Both the position numbers and the translations under genes were made by a program. Positions 1 through 8,991 of a stretch of DNA of 64,000 bases are shown one piece after another (positions within the stretch are counted from its first letter, which is position 1; every line of letters begins with the position of its first letter). The stretch is from Proteobacteria bacterium 005FR1 (GTDB taxonomy: Bacteria; Pseudomonadota; Gammaproteobacteria; Pseudomonadales; Cellvibrionaceae), in contig WACF01000001.1 in assembly GCA_026192395.1 (NCBI GenBank), positions 2,726,309 through 2,790,308 of the forward strand, written 5' to 3'. A model generated the notes under the pieces. It was not told the origin of the DNA. It did no database searches and saw only the letters and a program-made list of their open reading frames with translations.

Positions 1-41
1 GGCTTGTTTTCTTCAGAAGATGGTGTCGGTTTGTCCGTCAC
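1..41 (-). CDS. hemX: HemX N-terminus (partial, runs off the window)
   Basis: Thirteen codons read MTDKPTPSSEENK from a GTG at 41-39, with a GAGG Shine-Dalgarno a few bases upstream. The hydrophilic, Ser/Glu-rich beginning fits the cytoplasmic tail of HemX, the uroporphyrinogen-III C-methyltransferase-like membrane protein usually encoded after hemD. The assignment rests on gene order (hemC, hemD, then this) and this short stretch; the rest of the gene is outside the window. Confidence 0.55.
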   Translation of the reverse strand, partial: MTDKPTPSSEENK

Positions 42-116
42 TGGGACCTCAGTATCAGAATCGGTTGAATCGAGGGATTGGTATCGCTGACGTCGCTCGG
101 CCGGCTTCGCCCCTGC

Positions 117-908
117 TCAGAGACCTTCCAGCAGCGCCCGGGTCATGGCCTCGTCAGTCGCGTTTTCTGCCACCAGGATGTGGCGAAAACCCAGGCTGCT
201 TGCCAGCTCCGCGACGCGCGCGCCGGGGACCAGCAGCACCGCCGACTTCAGCTCAGCGTTGCCATTGCGTTTCAGAACCCGGCTGAGATTCTGCAGGCTT
301 TCGCCGCTGTGCACTGCGATGACGATCCGACTGCCCGCTTCCCGATTCCGGATCAGTTCCGGCGCCAGGCGCGCGACGTCGGCTTCGGCGCTGGCTGGCA
401 AACGCCGCTCGTAGAGTTCGCAATAGTCCACCTGAGCGCCGCGCTGGAACAGCTGCTCACCGAGATGGGTCCGCCCGCCGAGCCCGCGGCATATCAGGAT
501 CTTCTCATTCTCGACCGCTTGGAGTTCGGAAAGCGCCAAAAGTGCCTCGCTGTTCATGGCCTCATCGGCGGCCGTGATCTCGAGCCCCCACTCGCGCGCC
601 GCCGCCGCGGTGGCCCCGCCCACGGCGAAATAGCGGATGCCCACCGGCAGCTGCGGCCAATAGCGGTCGATCCAGTCCATGGCGTGCTGAACGGCGTTCT
701 GGCTGACGAAGATGATCTTGTCGTAATCGGCCAAGGCAAGAATGCGGGTCTTCACCGCTTCGACGGCGGCGGAGTCGGAGACCGGCGCGATCTCCAGAAT
801 CGGGAGCAAGTAAGTACTCGCTCCCATCGCCTGCAGGCCCTTTTGCCACTTCAGCGCCTGGGCCCGCGGGCGGGTGATGACGATTGCCAATCCCTGCAGG
901 TTGTTCAT
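117..908 (-). CDS. hemD: Uroporphyrinogen-III synthase
   Basis: 263 aa. HemD closes and inverts ring D of hydroxymethylbilane to give uroporphyrinogen III in the cytoplasm, the branch point to heme, siroheme and cobalamin. The N-terminus AIVITRPRAQA is the typical HemD start. FVSQNAVQHAMDWI and the ILICRGLGGRTHLGEQL segment, followed by VDYCELYERR, are the characteristic mid-protein blocks. HemD is poorly conserved overall, but the length and the position 7 bp after hemC make the call safe. It probably shares one transcript with hemC and hemX. Confidence 0.93.
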   Translation of the reverse strand: MNNLQGLAIVITRPRAQALKWQKGLQAMGASTYLLPILEIAPVSDSAAVEAVKTRILALADYDKIIFVSQNAVQHAMDWIDRYWPQLPVGIRYFAVGGATAAAAREWGLEITAADEAMNSEALLALSELQAVENEKILICRGLGGRTHLGEQLFQRGAQVDYCELYERRLPASAEADVARLAPELIRNREAGSRIVIAVHSGESLQNLSRVLKRNGNAELKSAVLLVPGARVAELASSLGFRHILVAENATDEAMTRALLEGL

Positions 909-915
909 GTTCGGG

Positions 916-1860
916 TCACCGGGGTGCCGAGGGGTTGTCCGCCAGGGCGGCGAGAATTCTGTCAGCGCCAGCGGCGATCAGCTCCTCCGCCAATTGCACC
1001 CCGATCTGGTCGGCCTTGCTGGCGGGGCCGCGGATTTCACGGGCGATAATCTCACTGCCGTCAGGCTGGCCCACCAGCGCGCGCAGCCATAGCCGGTCGT
1101 CGGACTCGCGAATCGCATAGGCGGCGATGGGCACCTGACAGCTGCCCTGCAGCCGCCGAACCACCGCCCGCTCCGCGTTGACGCAGTCAGTGGTGACCGG
1201 GTGATGGAGCACCTGGAGGCGGTCCAGCAGGTCCTGATCATTCATTCGGCATTCCACCCCCACAGCGCCCTGACCGCCGGAGGGCAGGCTCAGCTCGACC
1301 GGGATTTTCTGGCGGATTCGCTCCTCCAGCTCGAGGCGGATCAGACCCGCCGAGGCGAGAATAATCGCGTCGAAATCACCGGCATCCAGCTTTGCAAGTC
1401 TTGTCTGCACATTGCCGCGCAGGAATTCCACCACCAGATCCGGCCGGTGGGCCATGACCTGGCTCTGGCGGCGCAGACTGGAGGTGCCCACCTTCGCGCC
1501 CTGCGGAAGGTCGTCGAGGCTGGCGTAGTGATTGGAGACGAAGGCATCCCGCGGATCCTCGCGCTCGCAAATGACCGCAAGCCCCAGCCCTTCGGGAAAT
1601 TCCATTGGCACATCCTTCATTGAATGCACCGCGATGTCGGCCCGCCCCTCCAGCATGGCCTGCTCCAACTCCTTCACGAACAGCCCCTTGCCGCCTACCT
1701 TGGCGAGAGGGATGTCCAGCACCTGGTCCCCGCGGCTGGTTAGCGGGACCAGCTCGATGGTGAGGTCCGGGTGATGGGTTTCCAGCTGTTTTTTAACGTA
1801 TTCCGCCTGCCAGAGGGCTAGAAGGCTTTTACGGGTGGCAATGCGAAGAACCTGGGACAT
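916..1860 (-). CDS. hemC: Hydroxymethylbilane synthase (porphobilinogen deaminase)
   Basis: 314 aa, normal family length. It joins four porphobilinogen units into hydroxymethylbilane in the cytoplasm. Visible blocks: [18 protein letters not shown] at the start, [46 protein letters not shown] and the cofactor-binding region [11 protein letters not shown], where the Cys carries the dipyrromethane primer. First gene of a hemC-hemD-hemX unit. A sigma70-like promoter lies about 50 bp upstream of the ATG. Confidence 0.97.
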   Translation of the reverse strand: MSQVLRIATRKSLLALWQAEYVKKQLETHHPDLTIELVPLTSRGDQVLDIPLAKVGGKGLFVKELEQAMLEGRADIAVHSMKDVPMEFPEGLGLAVICEREDPRDAFVSNHYASLDDLPQGAKVGTSSLRRQSQVMAHRPDLVVEFLRGNVQTRLAKLDAGDFDAIILASAGLIRLELEERIRQKIPVELSLPSGGQGAVGVECRMNDQDLLDRLQVLHHPVTTDCVNAERAVVRRLQGSCQVPIAAYAIRESDDRLWLRALVGQPDGSEIIAREIRGPASKADQIGVQLAEELIAAGADRILAALADNPSAPR

Positions 1861-1908
1861 GACTTCATCCTGGTGGCAAGTGGCAAAGAGGGGGTGGGAA
1901 AGGCGGAC

Positions 1909-1937
1909 AGTCTAGCGGCGGCGGCGGTGATGGACAA
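1909..1937 (-). promoter_or_regulatory. Putative sigma70 promoter of hemC
   Basis: Reading the minus strand, TTGTCC (1937-1932) and TAGACT (1914-1909) are separated by exactly 17 bp. Start of transcription would be near 1902, giving a leader of about 40 nt before the hemC ATG at 1860. The spacer is GC-rich. Prediction from sequence only. Confidence 0.5.
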
Positions 1938-1992
1938 TGACCGGCGGCGGGAAGTGAGGAGCGGGTGGCCGCCGTTCACCGGCGGCCGGATA

Positions 1993-2727
1993 TCACATGG
2001 CGGTGAGGAGTTCTCGCAGATGCGCTACATGGCGACGGCTCACCACCGGCTTTTCCTCGATGTCCTTCAGACGTACCCGATACTGCCCCTGCGGATTGCG
2101 CTCCATGCCTTCGATGTGCCGGACAGCCACCAGGGCGTTGCGGTGAATGCGCACAAACAGGTTGGTGAATTCCTGCTCCAGATCTTTCAGGGTGTCGTCG
2201 ATCAGGGTTTCCCCGTCGGTATGGTAGACAGTCACGTATTTATGGTCGGCAATGAAAAACCGCACATGGTCGAGGGGGATCAGCTCGACGCCGCGGCGGG
2301 TCTTCGCACTGATGTGATTACGCTGGTCGGAAGGAGCCTGGCGCTCTGCGAGCGCGGCCAGTTGGGCTTTATTGATCCGTTGGGCTTTTTCGAGTGCCGC
2401 CTGCAGATCATCCTGCTTCACCGGCTTGAGGAGGTAGCCGACCGCCGCGGTGGCGAAGGCATCTACAGCATACTCGTCGTAGGCGGTGCAGAAGATCACC
2501 GCAGGGGCATCGTCCATGCTGGTGATTCGCTTGGCCGCGCTCAGGCCGTCTTCCTCCGGCATGCGCACGTCGAGCAAAATCACATCCGGATCCTGTTCCG
2601 CGATGAGCCTCATCGCCCGATCCACATCTTCCGCCAGCCCCACCACCTGGTAGCCCGGCAGCTTTTCCACCATACGCGCGAGCCGATCTCGCGCGAGCGG
2701 TTCGTCGTCGACGACTATCACATCCAT
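1993..2727 (-). CDS. algR: LytTR-family response regulator, AlgR-like
   Basis: 244 aa. Receiver domain at about residues 1-120, with the DDE acidic pocket near the start, the phospho-acceptor Asp in VILLDVRMPEEDG, the T/S position in IFCTAYDEYAVDAF and the Lys in LLKPVKQDDL. A LytTR DNA-binding domain fills the C-terminal half (FFIADHKYVTVYH ... VRIHRNALVAV). It follows its kinase gene by 36 bp. In Pseudomonas, AlgR controls alginate, twitching and virulence genes. The target set here is unknown, so the name rests on the family and on the algZ-algR-hemC order. Confidence 0.85.
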   Translation of the reverse strand: MDVIVVDDEPLARDRLARMVEKLPGYQVVGLAEDVDRAMRLIAEQDPDVILLDVRMPEEDGLSAAKRITSMDDAPAVIFCTAYDEYAVDAFATAAVGYLLKPVKQDDLQAALEKAQRINKAQLAALAERQAPSDQRNHISAKTRRGVELIPLDHVRFFIADHKYVTVYHTDGETLIDDTLKDLEQEFTNLFVRIHRNALVAVRHIEGMERNPQGQYRVRLKDIEEKPVVSRRHVAHLRELLTAM

Positions 2728-2763
2728 ATTGTTGTTACCTGACTTGCTTGCCCAAAGGAGCTG

Positions 2764-3846
2764 TCACGCTCCACGAATTATTCTGTATCGCCCACTGCCA
2801 GTGGACTGTTGTTGCGCAGGCTCGATGGCCACCGGACAGCGTATTACGGTGGTGAAGATTTCCCCTTGAGGCTCCGCCCGGACACTGGCCCGCTCTCCGT
2901 AGTAGGCGGCAAGGCGATTGCGGATATTCTCCATCGCCACCCGGTTGCCCGGTTTCACCGAGGGCTCATTGCGCTTCGGCAGAGGGTTGCGCACCACGAT
3001 CGTGAGTTGATTGTCTCTCGCTTCCACGGATATCTCAACTGTGCCGCCTTGCGCGCGTGGCTGGATACCGTGATAAATCGCGTTTTCGATTATTGGTTGT
3101 AGCAGCAGACTGGGAATCGTGCAATGTTCGGGCAAGTCTCCGACCCGCCACTGCAGTTCCAGTCGGGGACCCAGTCGCAACTGTTCGATGCGAATGTACT
3201 GCCGACAGAGATTCAGCTCCTGGGTAATGGGCACCTGTCCGGGTGCGGCCAGGCTCGCCCGGAACAGGTCGGAGAGATCCTCAACCACTCGCTCGGCCTT
3301 GTCCGGATCGGAGCCGATCAGACTGACGATGCTATTCATGCAATTAAAAAGAAAGTGCGGGCGAATGCGCGACTGCAGGGCCTGAATGCGGGCGTTGAGT
3401 TCTGCCTCTTCCTGGGTCAGCAGCTGCTGCTGGATGTAGAAGTAGCGCAGCACGATGCCGCCGAAAATCGCCGCCAGCAGCACATGGCTGCCCACTGCCC
3501 ACCAGTCCACCGCCGCGCCGCCCATCAGCCGCTGCCCGACGATGGAGGAACCGAGGGTTACCAGCAAAACAATGCTGTAACTGAGAAAGCCGGCCAGCAA
3601 CAGGGAATGGCGACTGAGAAACGGGCGCAGCGGACAGAGCAGTCCGGCACTGAGGAGAACGACCCATTGCACCAGGAAGGAGACATTACCCAGCTGCTCC
3701 CAGCTGAAAGGGTGCAGGCCGCTGTCGGCCAGCACCAGCGCGAGAGCCAGCAGTTCGCCGCCGATCACCAGCGTGAAGACTGCCTGGACCTTGCACAAGT
3801 CCGGGAGGAAGTCGCCCCGTTGTTCAATGGTGCGCAGTGATTTCAA
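2764..3846 (-). CDS. algZ: LytS/AlgZ-family sensor histidine kinase
   Basis: 360 aa. The N-terminal half has several hydrophobic segments (for example VFTLVIGGELLALALVLA and LLAGFLSYSIVLLVTLG), consistent with a membrane-embedded sensor. The C-terminal half has the His_kinase signature with the phospho-His in RIRPHFLFNCMNSI and a HATPase region with LLLQPIIENAIYHGI and NRVAMENIRNRL. This is the atypical AlgZ/FimS class, lacking the classical HisKA dimerisation sequence. It is the first gene of the pair with algR and is divergent from argH. Confidence 0.87.
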   Translation of the reverse strand: MKSLRTIEQRGDFLPDLCKVQAVFTLVIGGELLALALVLADSGLHPFSWEQLGNVSFLVQWVVLLSAGLLCPLRPFLSRHSLLLAGFLSYSIVLLVTLGSSIVGQRLMGGAAVDWWAVGSHVLLAAIFGGIVLRYFYIQQQLLTQEEAELNARIQALQSRIRPHFLFNCMNSIVSLIGSDPDKAERVVEDLSDLFRASLAAPGQVPITQELNLCRQYIRIEQLRLGPRLELQWRVGDLPEHCTIPSLLLQPIIENAIYHGIQPRAQGGTVEISVEARDNQLTIVVRNPLPKRNEPSVKPGNRVAMENIRNRLAAYYGERASVRAEPQGEIFTTVIRCPVAIEPAQQQSTGSGRYRIIRGA

Positions 3847-3941
3847 GATCGGCCTGACGGAAATGGCTGCTGCTCTCCCGAAAATGTCCCGAAAACTGAG
3901 GCGGCCAGGTGGGTCTTTCCACGCATCCGGGCAGCCTGGGT

Positions 3942-4153
3942 TATAATGCCGCGCTTATTTTCCGGAACGGGTTCCGGGATCAGGTTCTTGAGCCATCGGC
4001 TCGAGGCGAATCGGGTTCGGAAGCTAAATACCCGTACAGCATGGCCTTGCGGACCATCCTAGGATGGATGGTCAGGCGCCGTCAATTGGCTCCACCGCCT
4101 CGCGGCTGCCGCTCCCCTCTTACACCGTCAATCAATCTCCACGGAACAACAGA
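3942..4153 (+). promoter_or_regulatory. argH promoter and structured 5' leader
   Basis: A perfect TATAAT -10 lies at 3942-3947, with no strong -35. The predicted leader to the argH ATG is about 200 nt. It contains an imperfect stem TTGAGCC-ATC-GGCTCGA near 3987-4003 and a perfect 14-bp palindrome CCATCCTAGGATGG at 4054-4067, set inside GACCATCC...ATGGTC. No U tract follows either hairpin, so this is not a simple terminator. Role unknown. Confidence 0.45.
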
Positions 4154-5551
4154 ATGAGCAACAACAATAGCAGCGATAAGCCCTGGGGCGGTCGATTCAC
4201 CGAAGCGACCGATGCCTTTGTGGAGCGTTTCACGGCCTCGGTCGACTTCGACCGGCGATTTTACCGCCACGACATCCAGGGCTCCATCGCACATGCCACC
4301 ATGCTGGCGGAGTGTGGGGTGCTTACCGGAGAAGAAAAGCAGCAGATCATCGATGGCCTCACCGCCATCCGCGAAGACATCGAGACCGGCAACTTCAACT
4401 GGTCGGTGAGTCTCGAAGATGTGCACATGAACATCGAGGCGGAGCTGACCAAGCGGATCGGCATCACCGGCAAAAAACTGCACACCGGGCGCTCTCGCAA
4501 CGATCAGGTGGCCACGGACATTCGTCTTTACCTGCGCGATGCCATCGACGAGATCGCCGCGGAGCTCACCCGCCTGCAACAGGGCCTGCTGGATCTGGCC
4601 GCTCGCGAGGCGGATACGATCATGCCGGGCTTCACGCATCTGCAGTCCGCGCAGCCGGTAACTTTCGGCCATCATCTGCTGGCCTGGTTTGAGATGTTGC
4701 AACGCGATTACGAGCGACTGCTGGATTGCCGCAAGCGAGTGAACCGCTCACCCCTGGGTGCCGCCGCGCTGGCGGGGACCAGCTACCCCATCGACCGGGA
4801 ACTCACCAGCAAACTGCTGGGCTTTGACGCGCCCACCGGCAACAGCCTGGACTCGGTGAGCGACCGCGACTTCGCCATCGAATTCTGCAGCTTTGCCGCA
4901 CTGCTGATGACGCATCTTTCCCGAGCCAGCGAGGAAATTATCCTGTGGTCATCCGCGCAGTTCAATTTCATCGATTTGCCCGACCGTTTCTGCACCGGCT
5001 CCTCGATCATGCCGCAGAAGAAGAACCCCGACGTGCCTGAACTGGTGCGCGGCAAGACCGGCCGGGTCAACGGCCATCTGGTCAGCCTGCTCACCCTGAT
5101 GAAGTCGCAGCCACTCGCCTATAACAAGGACAACCAGGAAGACAAGGAGCCGCTGTTCGATGCGGTGGATACCGTTCGTGATTGCCTGCGCGCGTTTGCA
5201 GACATGGCTCCAGCTATGCTGCCCAAGCGGGACAAAATGCGCGCGGCAGCGATCGCTGGCTTCTCCACGGCAACCGATCTGGCCGACTACCTGGTTCGCA
5301 AGGGCATCCCTTTCAGGGATGCTCATGAGATCGTTGGCAAGGCGGTGGGATACGGCGTGCAAAGCAGCAAAGATCTGTCCGAAATGTCGCTCGACGAATT
5401 GAAGCAGTTCTCATCGGATATCGAAAACGATGTCTTCGACGTGCTGACTCTGGAAGGCTCGGTTGCTGCCCGCGATCATCTCGGCGGTACAGCACCCAAT
5501 CAGGTCCGTCAGGCAGTCGAAAGAAATCGCGCGCTGTTATCGGCGCGCTAG
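4154..5551 (+). CDS. argH: Argininosuccinate lyase
   Basis: 465 aa, the usual ArgH length when begun at ATG 4154 ([15 protein letters not shown]); an upstream in-frame start would add 30 non-conserved residues. It splits argininosuccinate into arginine and fumarate, the last step of arginine synthesis, as a cytoplasmic homotetramer. Key blocks: [52 protein letters not shown] and the superfamily signature [12 protein letters not shown], which carries the catalytic Ser loop. Divergent from algZ as in Pseudomonas. Confidence 0.97.
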   Translation: MSNNNSSDKPWGGRFTEATDAFVERFTASVDFDRRFYRHDIQGSIAHATMLAECGVLTGEEKQQIIDGLTAIREDIETGNFNWSVSLEDVHMNIEAELTKRIGITGKKLHTGRSRNDQVATDIRLYLRDAIDEIAAELTRLQQGLLDLAAREADTIMPGFTHLQSAQPVTFGHHLLAWFEMLQRDYERLLDCRKRVNRSPLGAAALAGTSYPIDRELTSKLLGFDAPTGNSLDSVSDRDFAIEFCSFAALLMTHLSRASEEIILWSSAQFNFIDLPDRFCTGSSIMPQKKNPDVPELVRGKTGRVNGHLVSLLTLMKSQPLAYNKDNQEDKEPLFDAVDTVRDCLRAFADMAPAMLPKRDKMRAAAIAGFSTATDLADYLVRKGIPFRDAHEIVGKAVGYGVQSSKDLSEMSLDELKQFSSDIENDVFDVLTLEGSVAARDHLGGTAPNQVRQAVERNRALLSAR

Positions 5552-5600
5552 AGCCACCATCGAAGTCGCCCAACGAGCTATTGGGCAGGAGAAAAACATC

Positions 5601-6056
5601 GTGAATCCTTTCCGCGTGCTTTTGCGAGTGCGCTATTACGAATGTGATGCGCAGCGGGTTGTATTCAACGCCCGCTATGGCGATTACGCCGACACGGCGG
5701 TTACCGAATTCTTCGGCTACACGGTAGGCGGTTACAAGGGCATGCTCGACCGCAACATCGACAACCAAGTGGTGCGCTTTGTCACCGAATGGAAGTCCCC
5801 GGCGCGCTTCGATGATGTGCTTGCCATAAGCGTCGCAACCGAGCGCGTGGGCAACACGTCATTCACAGTATCCGTGCATTTCCATCAGTATCCGAGCGGA
5901 AAGGAAGTGGCCAAAACGGAAATAACCTATGTAATGGTGACCGCCGACAGTCATCAGAAAATGGCGGTGCCGGAGGATTTTCGCGAGAAACTTCTGAAGG
6001 GCGCGCCGGGACGGGTAGTGAATTTCGCCGGCGTCACGTACAGCGAAGAAGAGTGA
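5601..6056 (+). CDS. Hotdog-fold acyl-CoA thioesterase (YbgC/FadM-like, 4HBT family)
   Basis: 151 aa from GTG 5601, chosen because AGGAGA sits 8 bp upstream; the longer open frame begins inside argH. It would hydrolyse acyl-CoA or acyl-ACP thioesters. The N-terminal RVRYYECDAQRVVFNARYGDYAD is the YbgC/FadM active-site block, with Asp at the catalytic position and the following hotdog helix. VRFVTEWKSPARFDDVL and the beta strands after it complete a single hotdog domain. It starts 49 bp after argH, so it may be cotranscribed. Substrate unknown. Confidence 0.85.
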   Translation: MNPFRVLLRVRYYECDAQRVVFNARYGDYADTAVTEFFGYTVGGYKGMLDRNIDNQVVRFVTEWKSPARFDDVLAISVATERVGNTSFTVSVHFHQYPSGKEVAKTEITYVMVTADSHQKMAVPEDFREKLLKGAPGRVVNFAGVTYSEEE

Positions 6057-6135
6057 TCGGCAGCAGATCGATTCCCCACGTGGCGCATCCGTTGCAGGAT
6101 GAGAGTCCTTGGACTCGGATTCACGGGAGGTTTGC

Positions 6136-6909
6136 ATGGCATCGAAAGACGGCGACGATGTGCAGGTACTCGAGCGCGGCCACATTTACTTTCTGTATCG
6201 GCCGCGAGTGGAAGAACATGAACCGAGCGGCCAGGGCGATCTGCAGCAGTTCTATATCGTACTGTCTCCTCACGGAAAGAAGCGCTATCGCCTCGGCGTC
6301 ATAGGCCGGGAGAAACTGCCGGATCCTTCAGCGAGCGGCAAGGAGCGCTTCTGGGGCTTCATCGATGCGGTGGAAAGTGATGGGCGCAAGCTCGTCGAAG
6401 GCCTCACAGAAGAGACTTATCAGACCAAGACCCGCGGCACTCGTCACCAGCCGGCGGCGCGTCCGGCCGGCGAAGGCAAGTACCAGATTCTGCGTCACGG
6501 CGATCACACCCATCTCATTTATGCGCTGGAACTGCCGCGCAAACCCGGCGATGTGCAAAAGCAGTTGAACATCGAGGAAGAAGGCAGCTATATCATCAGC
6601 ATTCGAAATCCCGACAAAGCCTCCCCTCCCCTCGCCGGCCTGCCCAGCCGGCAGCAGGCTCGCTTTCCAAAAAACCTGCAACGCGCTTTTCGCGATCGCA
6701 AATTCGCCGATGCCGACCCGCCCGAGTTTCTCGACCACGAGGGCGCAGAATTTGTAATGATCGCGGCAGCGGAAAGTCCGCGAGAAGAACTCGGGATACA
6801 CATCGAAACCGAGAGAGAAAGCCGCGACAAGGCGGATATTTTTCGGGACCTTCATCTGCACAAGTCCGAACACCCGATCGAACCTTTATTCAAAGGCGAG
6901 TGGCGCTGA
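6136..6909 (+). CDS. Conserved protein of unknown function
   Basis: 257 aa from ATG 6136, which has GGAGG 6 bp upstream; an earlier ATG at 6109 has no such site. No signal peptide or membrane segment, so cytoplasmic. Visible blocks that look conserved: HIYFLYRPRVEE near the start, YIVLSPHGKKRYRLGVIG, RFWGFIDAV, the linker PAARPAGEGKY and ILRHGDHTHLIYALELP, followed by QLNIEEEGSYIISIRNP. Two similar-looking beta-rich halves joined by the PAARPAGEG linker suggest a duplicated fold. I recall similar proteins of unknown role in other bacteria but cannot name a family. Its neighbours give no clear hint. Confidence 0.8.
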   Translation: MASKDGDDVQVLERGHIYFLYRPRVEEHEPSGQGDLQQFYIVLSPHGKKRYRLGVIGREKLPDPSASGKERFWGFIDAVESDGRKLVEGLTEETYQTKTRGTRHQPAARPAGEGKYQILRHGDHTHLIYALELPRKPGDVQKQLNIEEEGSYIISIRNPDKASPPLAGLPSRQQARFPKNLQRAFRDRKFADADPPEFLDHEGAEFVMIAAAESPREELGIHIETERESRDKADIFRDLHLHKSEHPIEPLFKGEWR

Positions 6910-6931
6910 GCCGGACTGCGCGGATCCACTG

Positions 6932-7570
6932 CTAGCGGGTTTTTGTCGGCCCCTGCACGTTGAGTTCCGCGCAGGCGATCGGCAGTGTCACCTTCGCGGG
7001 CACGTCTGGCAACGAACGCACGCTGTCAGGCAGCTTCGCCTTGTCCGTCACGCTGTGCACGTAGACCACCATCCGGCCGGGATTCAGTTCATCCATGCCA
7101 TATTTCTCTTTCACTGCAGTCTGGAGCTTCGAAAGATCGATGCTGTGCTGGTACTCGTAGCTGCCCTGCTGATTCGCCGTCGGGTAGGTATGGGTCTTGA
7201 TCTGCAGAGAGACCGGATCATCGTGCAGGGGAATCAGGGTTATACCGGAATAGGCCCGGCTTTCCGCCAGATCGATCAGGCCGTCGTCGTTGGTATCCGC
7301 CGCGGCCGGCGGACAGCGGGATTCCATGAAATCCCGCGAGCCATGCAGATGCTGTAAATGCATGGTATCCGGCGCCACCCCGCTCACCTGGATGCTGGCC
7401 AGCAGTTTTCCGTTCACCTCACGGAAGCTCGCCTCTCCCGACACGTCGCCGGTTATTGCCGGGTTGAGAGCCTGAAAGGGCGCCGCATACATCACCGCGT
7501 CGTCGGCATTCTGTGCCGCCGCCAGCGAGGACAAGCAGGCCAATCCAATTGCCAGTCGTCCAAAGTTCAT
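6932..7570 (-). CDS. Secreted CHRD-like protein with an EF-hand-type loop
   Basis: 212 aa. A short signal peptide (MNFGRLAIGLACLSSLAAAQ) with likely cleavage after AAA predicts a periplasmic or exported protein. The segment LLASIQVSGVAPDTMHLQHLHG resembles the CHRD beta-sheet domain with its HLH motif. Inside it, DTNDDGLIDLAE is a canonical 12-residue EF-hand/calcium-binding loop (D-x-N-D-D-G-x-I-x-x-x-E). A strong AGGAGGTGGCAA precedes the ATG. It follows the reductase gene by 31 bp and is probably cotranscribed. Function unknown. Confidence 0.75.
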   Translation of the reverse strand: MNFGRLAIGLACLSSLAAAQNADDAVMYAAPFQALNPAITGDVSGEASFREVNGKLLASIQVSGVAPDTMHLQHLHGSRDFMESRCPPAAADTNDDGLIDLAESRAYSGITLIPLHDDPVSLQIKTHTYPTANQQGSYEYQHSIDLSKLQTAVKEKYGMDELNPGRMVVYVHSVTDKAKLPDSVRSLPDVPAKVTLPIACAELNVQGPTKTR

Positions 7571-7602
7571 TTGCCACCTCCTTGTATGCTTTTCTGCTCA
7601 GC

Positions 7603-8841
7603 TCAATTGCTGTGTGAAAGCAGCTTGAAACTCACCCCCGCCCGTTCTTCGAGACGGGGAATCAGCTTGCCGTCGAGCGCCGAAGCGGGCGTCCAGAAGC
7701 CACCGCGAACGCTCTCGCGGTCCACGTCGAAGGCCAGACACATGGCCGCCTGGCCGAGCATCTTCGCGGTTGAGCCGTAACCCGGATCGCGGTCACCGCT
7801 GACCAGCGCATGGATTCGCTGACCGCTTGCCAGGTGGCCGATGAAGTCCAGCTCCCAGTAGCCGGATTCCTGCGCGCGGGGGCTGGGCCCTTCTCCAGGT
7901 TTCGGCAGTACGAATCGCTCCAGCGCCCAGCGCGTGGGTGGCAGCGCTACACCTACGCCGAACAGACCCATTCCCGCCTGCATTCCTCTGGCCCGCAGCA
8001 TGCCCCTATTGCCCTCGCCAGTGAGACTTGCTTCGTCGTAGCGGAAGTCCTTGCCGTAGGCGTCGTTCTGCAGAGCGTTGCTGCGAAAGACCACGCGGGT
8101 GTTGATGCTGCTCATGATGAAAGGTGCGGCCCAGCTGTGGAGATCCTCATCGTATTCCACCTGAGGGCTGTGCTGGCGGACCCAGTAGCCGTGCTCCGGG
8201 GGGCAAAGGGCGTAGGGATCGCGCAGCAGGCGGCGCAGGTCAGCATCGGCCATCGCCTCCCGTGCGCCGTTGATCATGCTGGCCACCGTCCCGCCGGACA
8301 GGCCACCGCGCATACGCCGCACCCGCATTTTGATCTGCTGGCAGTTTTGGCCGAACTGCTCCCGCGCCTGCTGTTGGCAATACCATACCCCCAGGTCGGA
8401 AGGAATCGAGTCGAAGCCGCAGGCATGCACGATGCGCGCACCCGAGTTTTGTGCCGCGCCGTGGTAGCGCTCGATCATCCGCTTCATCCACTGCACTTCC
8501 CCGGTGAGGTCGCAGTAGTCGGTACCGGACTCGGCACAGGCCTTGACCAGGCCCTCGCCATACAAGGCGTAGGGGCCGACCGTGGATATCACCAGACGAG
8601 CCTGATCGCAGAGGTGCCGCAAGCTGGCTTCGTTGCGCGCATCGGCGATGACCACGGGTAAGGTGGCCGCTTCGGCGCTCCCCAGTGAGTGCTTGAGTTG
8701 ATCGAGCTTCTCTGAGGAGCGCCCGGCGATCGCCCAATCCAGGTCCCGCAGACCGTATTGCTCCCACAGATAACGCGTGAGGATTTGTCCCACGAAGCTG
8801 GTTGCGCCGAATACAACGATGTCGTACTGCTGGGTAGCCAT
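7603..8841 (-). CDS. Saccharopine-dehydrogenase-family NAD(P)-binding oxidoreductase
   Basis: 412 aa. The N-terminal Rossmann fold is clear: IVVFGATSFVGQILTRYL, AGRSSEKL and VISTVGPYALYGEGLVKACA, then CDLTGEVQWMKRMI and HACGFDSIPSDLGV. This matches the membrane-associated saccharopine dehydrogenase-like (SCCPDH) group, which includes mycobacterial trans-acting enoyl reductases, not true lysine-pathway enzymes. The substrate is probably a lipid but cannot be read from sequence. First gene of a two-gene unit with the CHRD-like protein. Confidence 0.85.
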   Translation of the reverse strand: MATQQYDIVVFGATSFVGQILTRYLWEQYGLRDLDWAIAGRSSEKLDQLKHSLGSAEAATLPVVIADARNEASLRHLCDQARLVISTVGPYALYGEGLVKACAESGTDYCDLTGEVQWMKRMIERYHGAAQNSGARIVHACGFDSIPSDLGVWYCQQQAREQFGQNCQQIKMRVRRMRGGLSGGTVASMINGAREAMADADLRRLLRDPYALCPPEHGYWVRQHSPQVEYDEDLHSWAAPFIMSSINTRVVFRSNALQNDAYGKDFRYDEASLTGEGNRGMLRARGMQAGMGLFGVGVALPPTRWALERFVLPKPGEGPSPRAQESGYWELDFIGHLASGQRIHALVSGDRDPGYGSTAKMLGQAAMCLAFDVDRESVRGGFWTPASALDGKLIPRLEERAGVSFKLLSHSN

Positions 8842-8991
8842 GTTCGTTTTTCCTGCTGTGTTGTTTGGGAGTTTGGAAGCCGTCAGGGCAAGTTAAAGCT
8901 GAGGCGATGCGGGCCGAATAAGTACGGTGGCCAGTAATTTCGTCTCAAATGGCTATACTGAATGTAGGCCTATAAAAAGAATACTCTCCCT

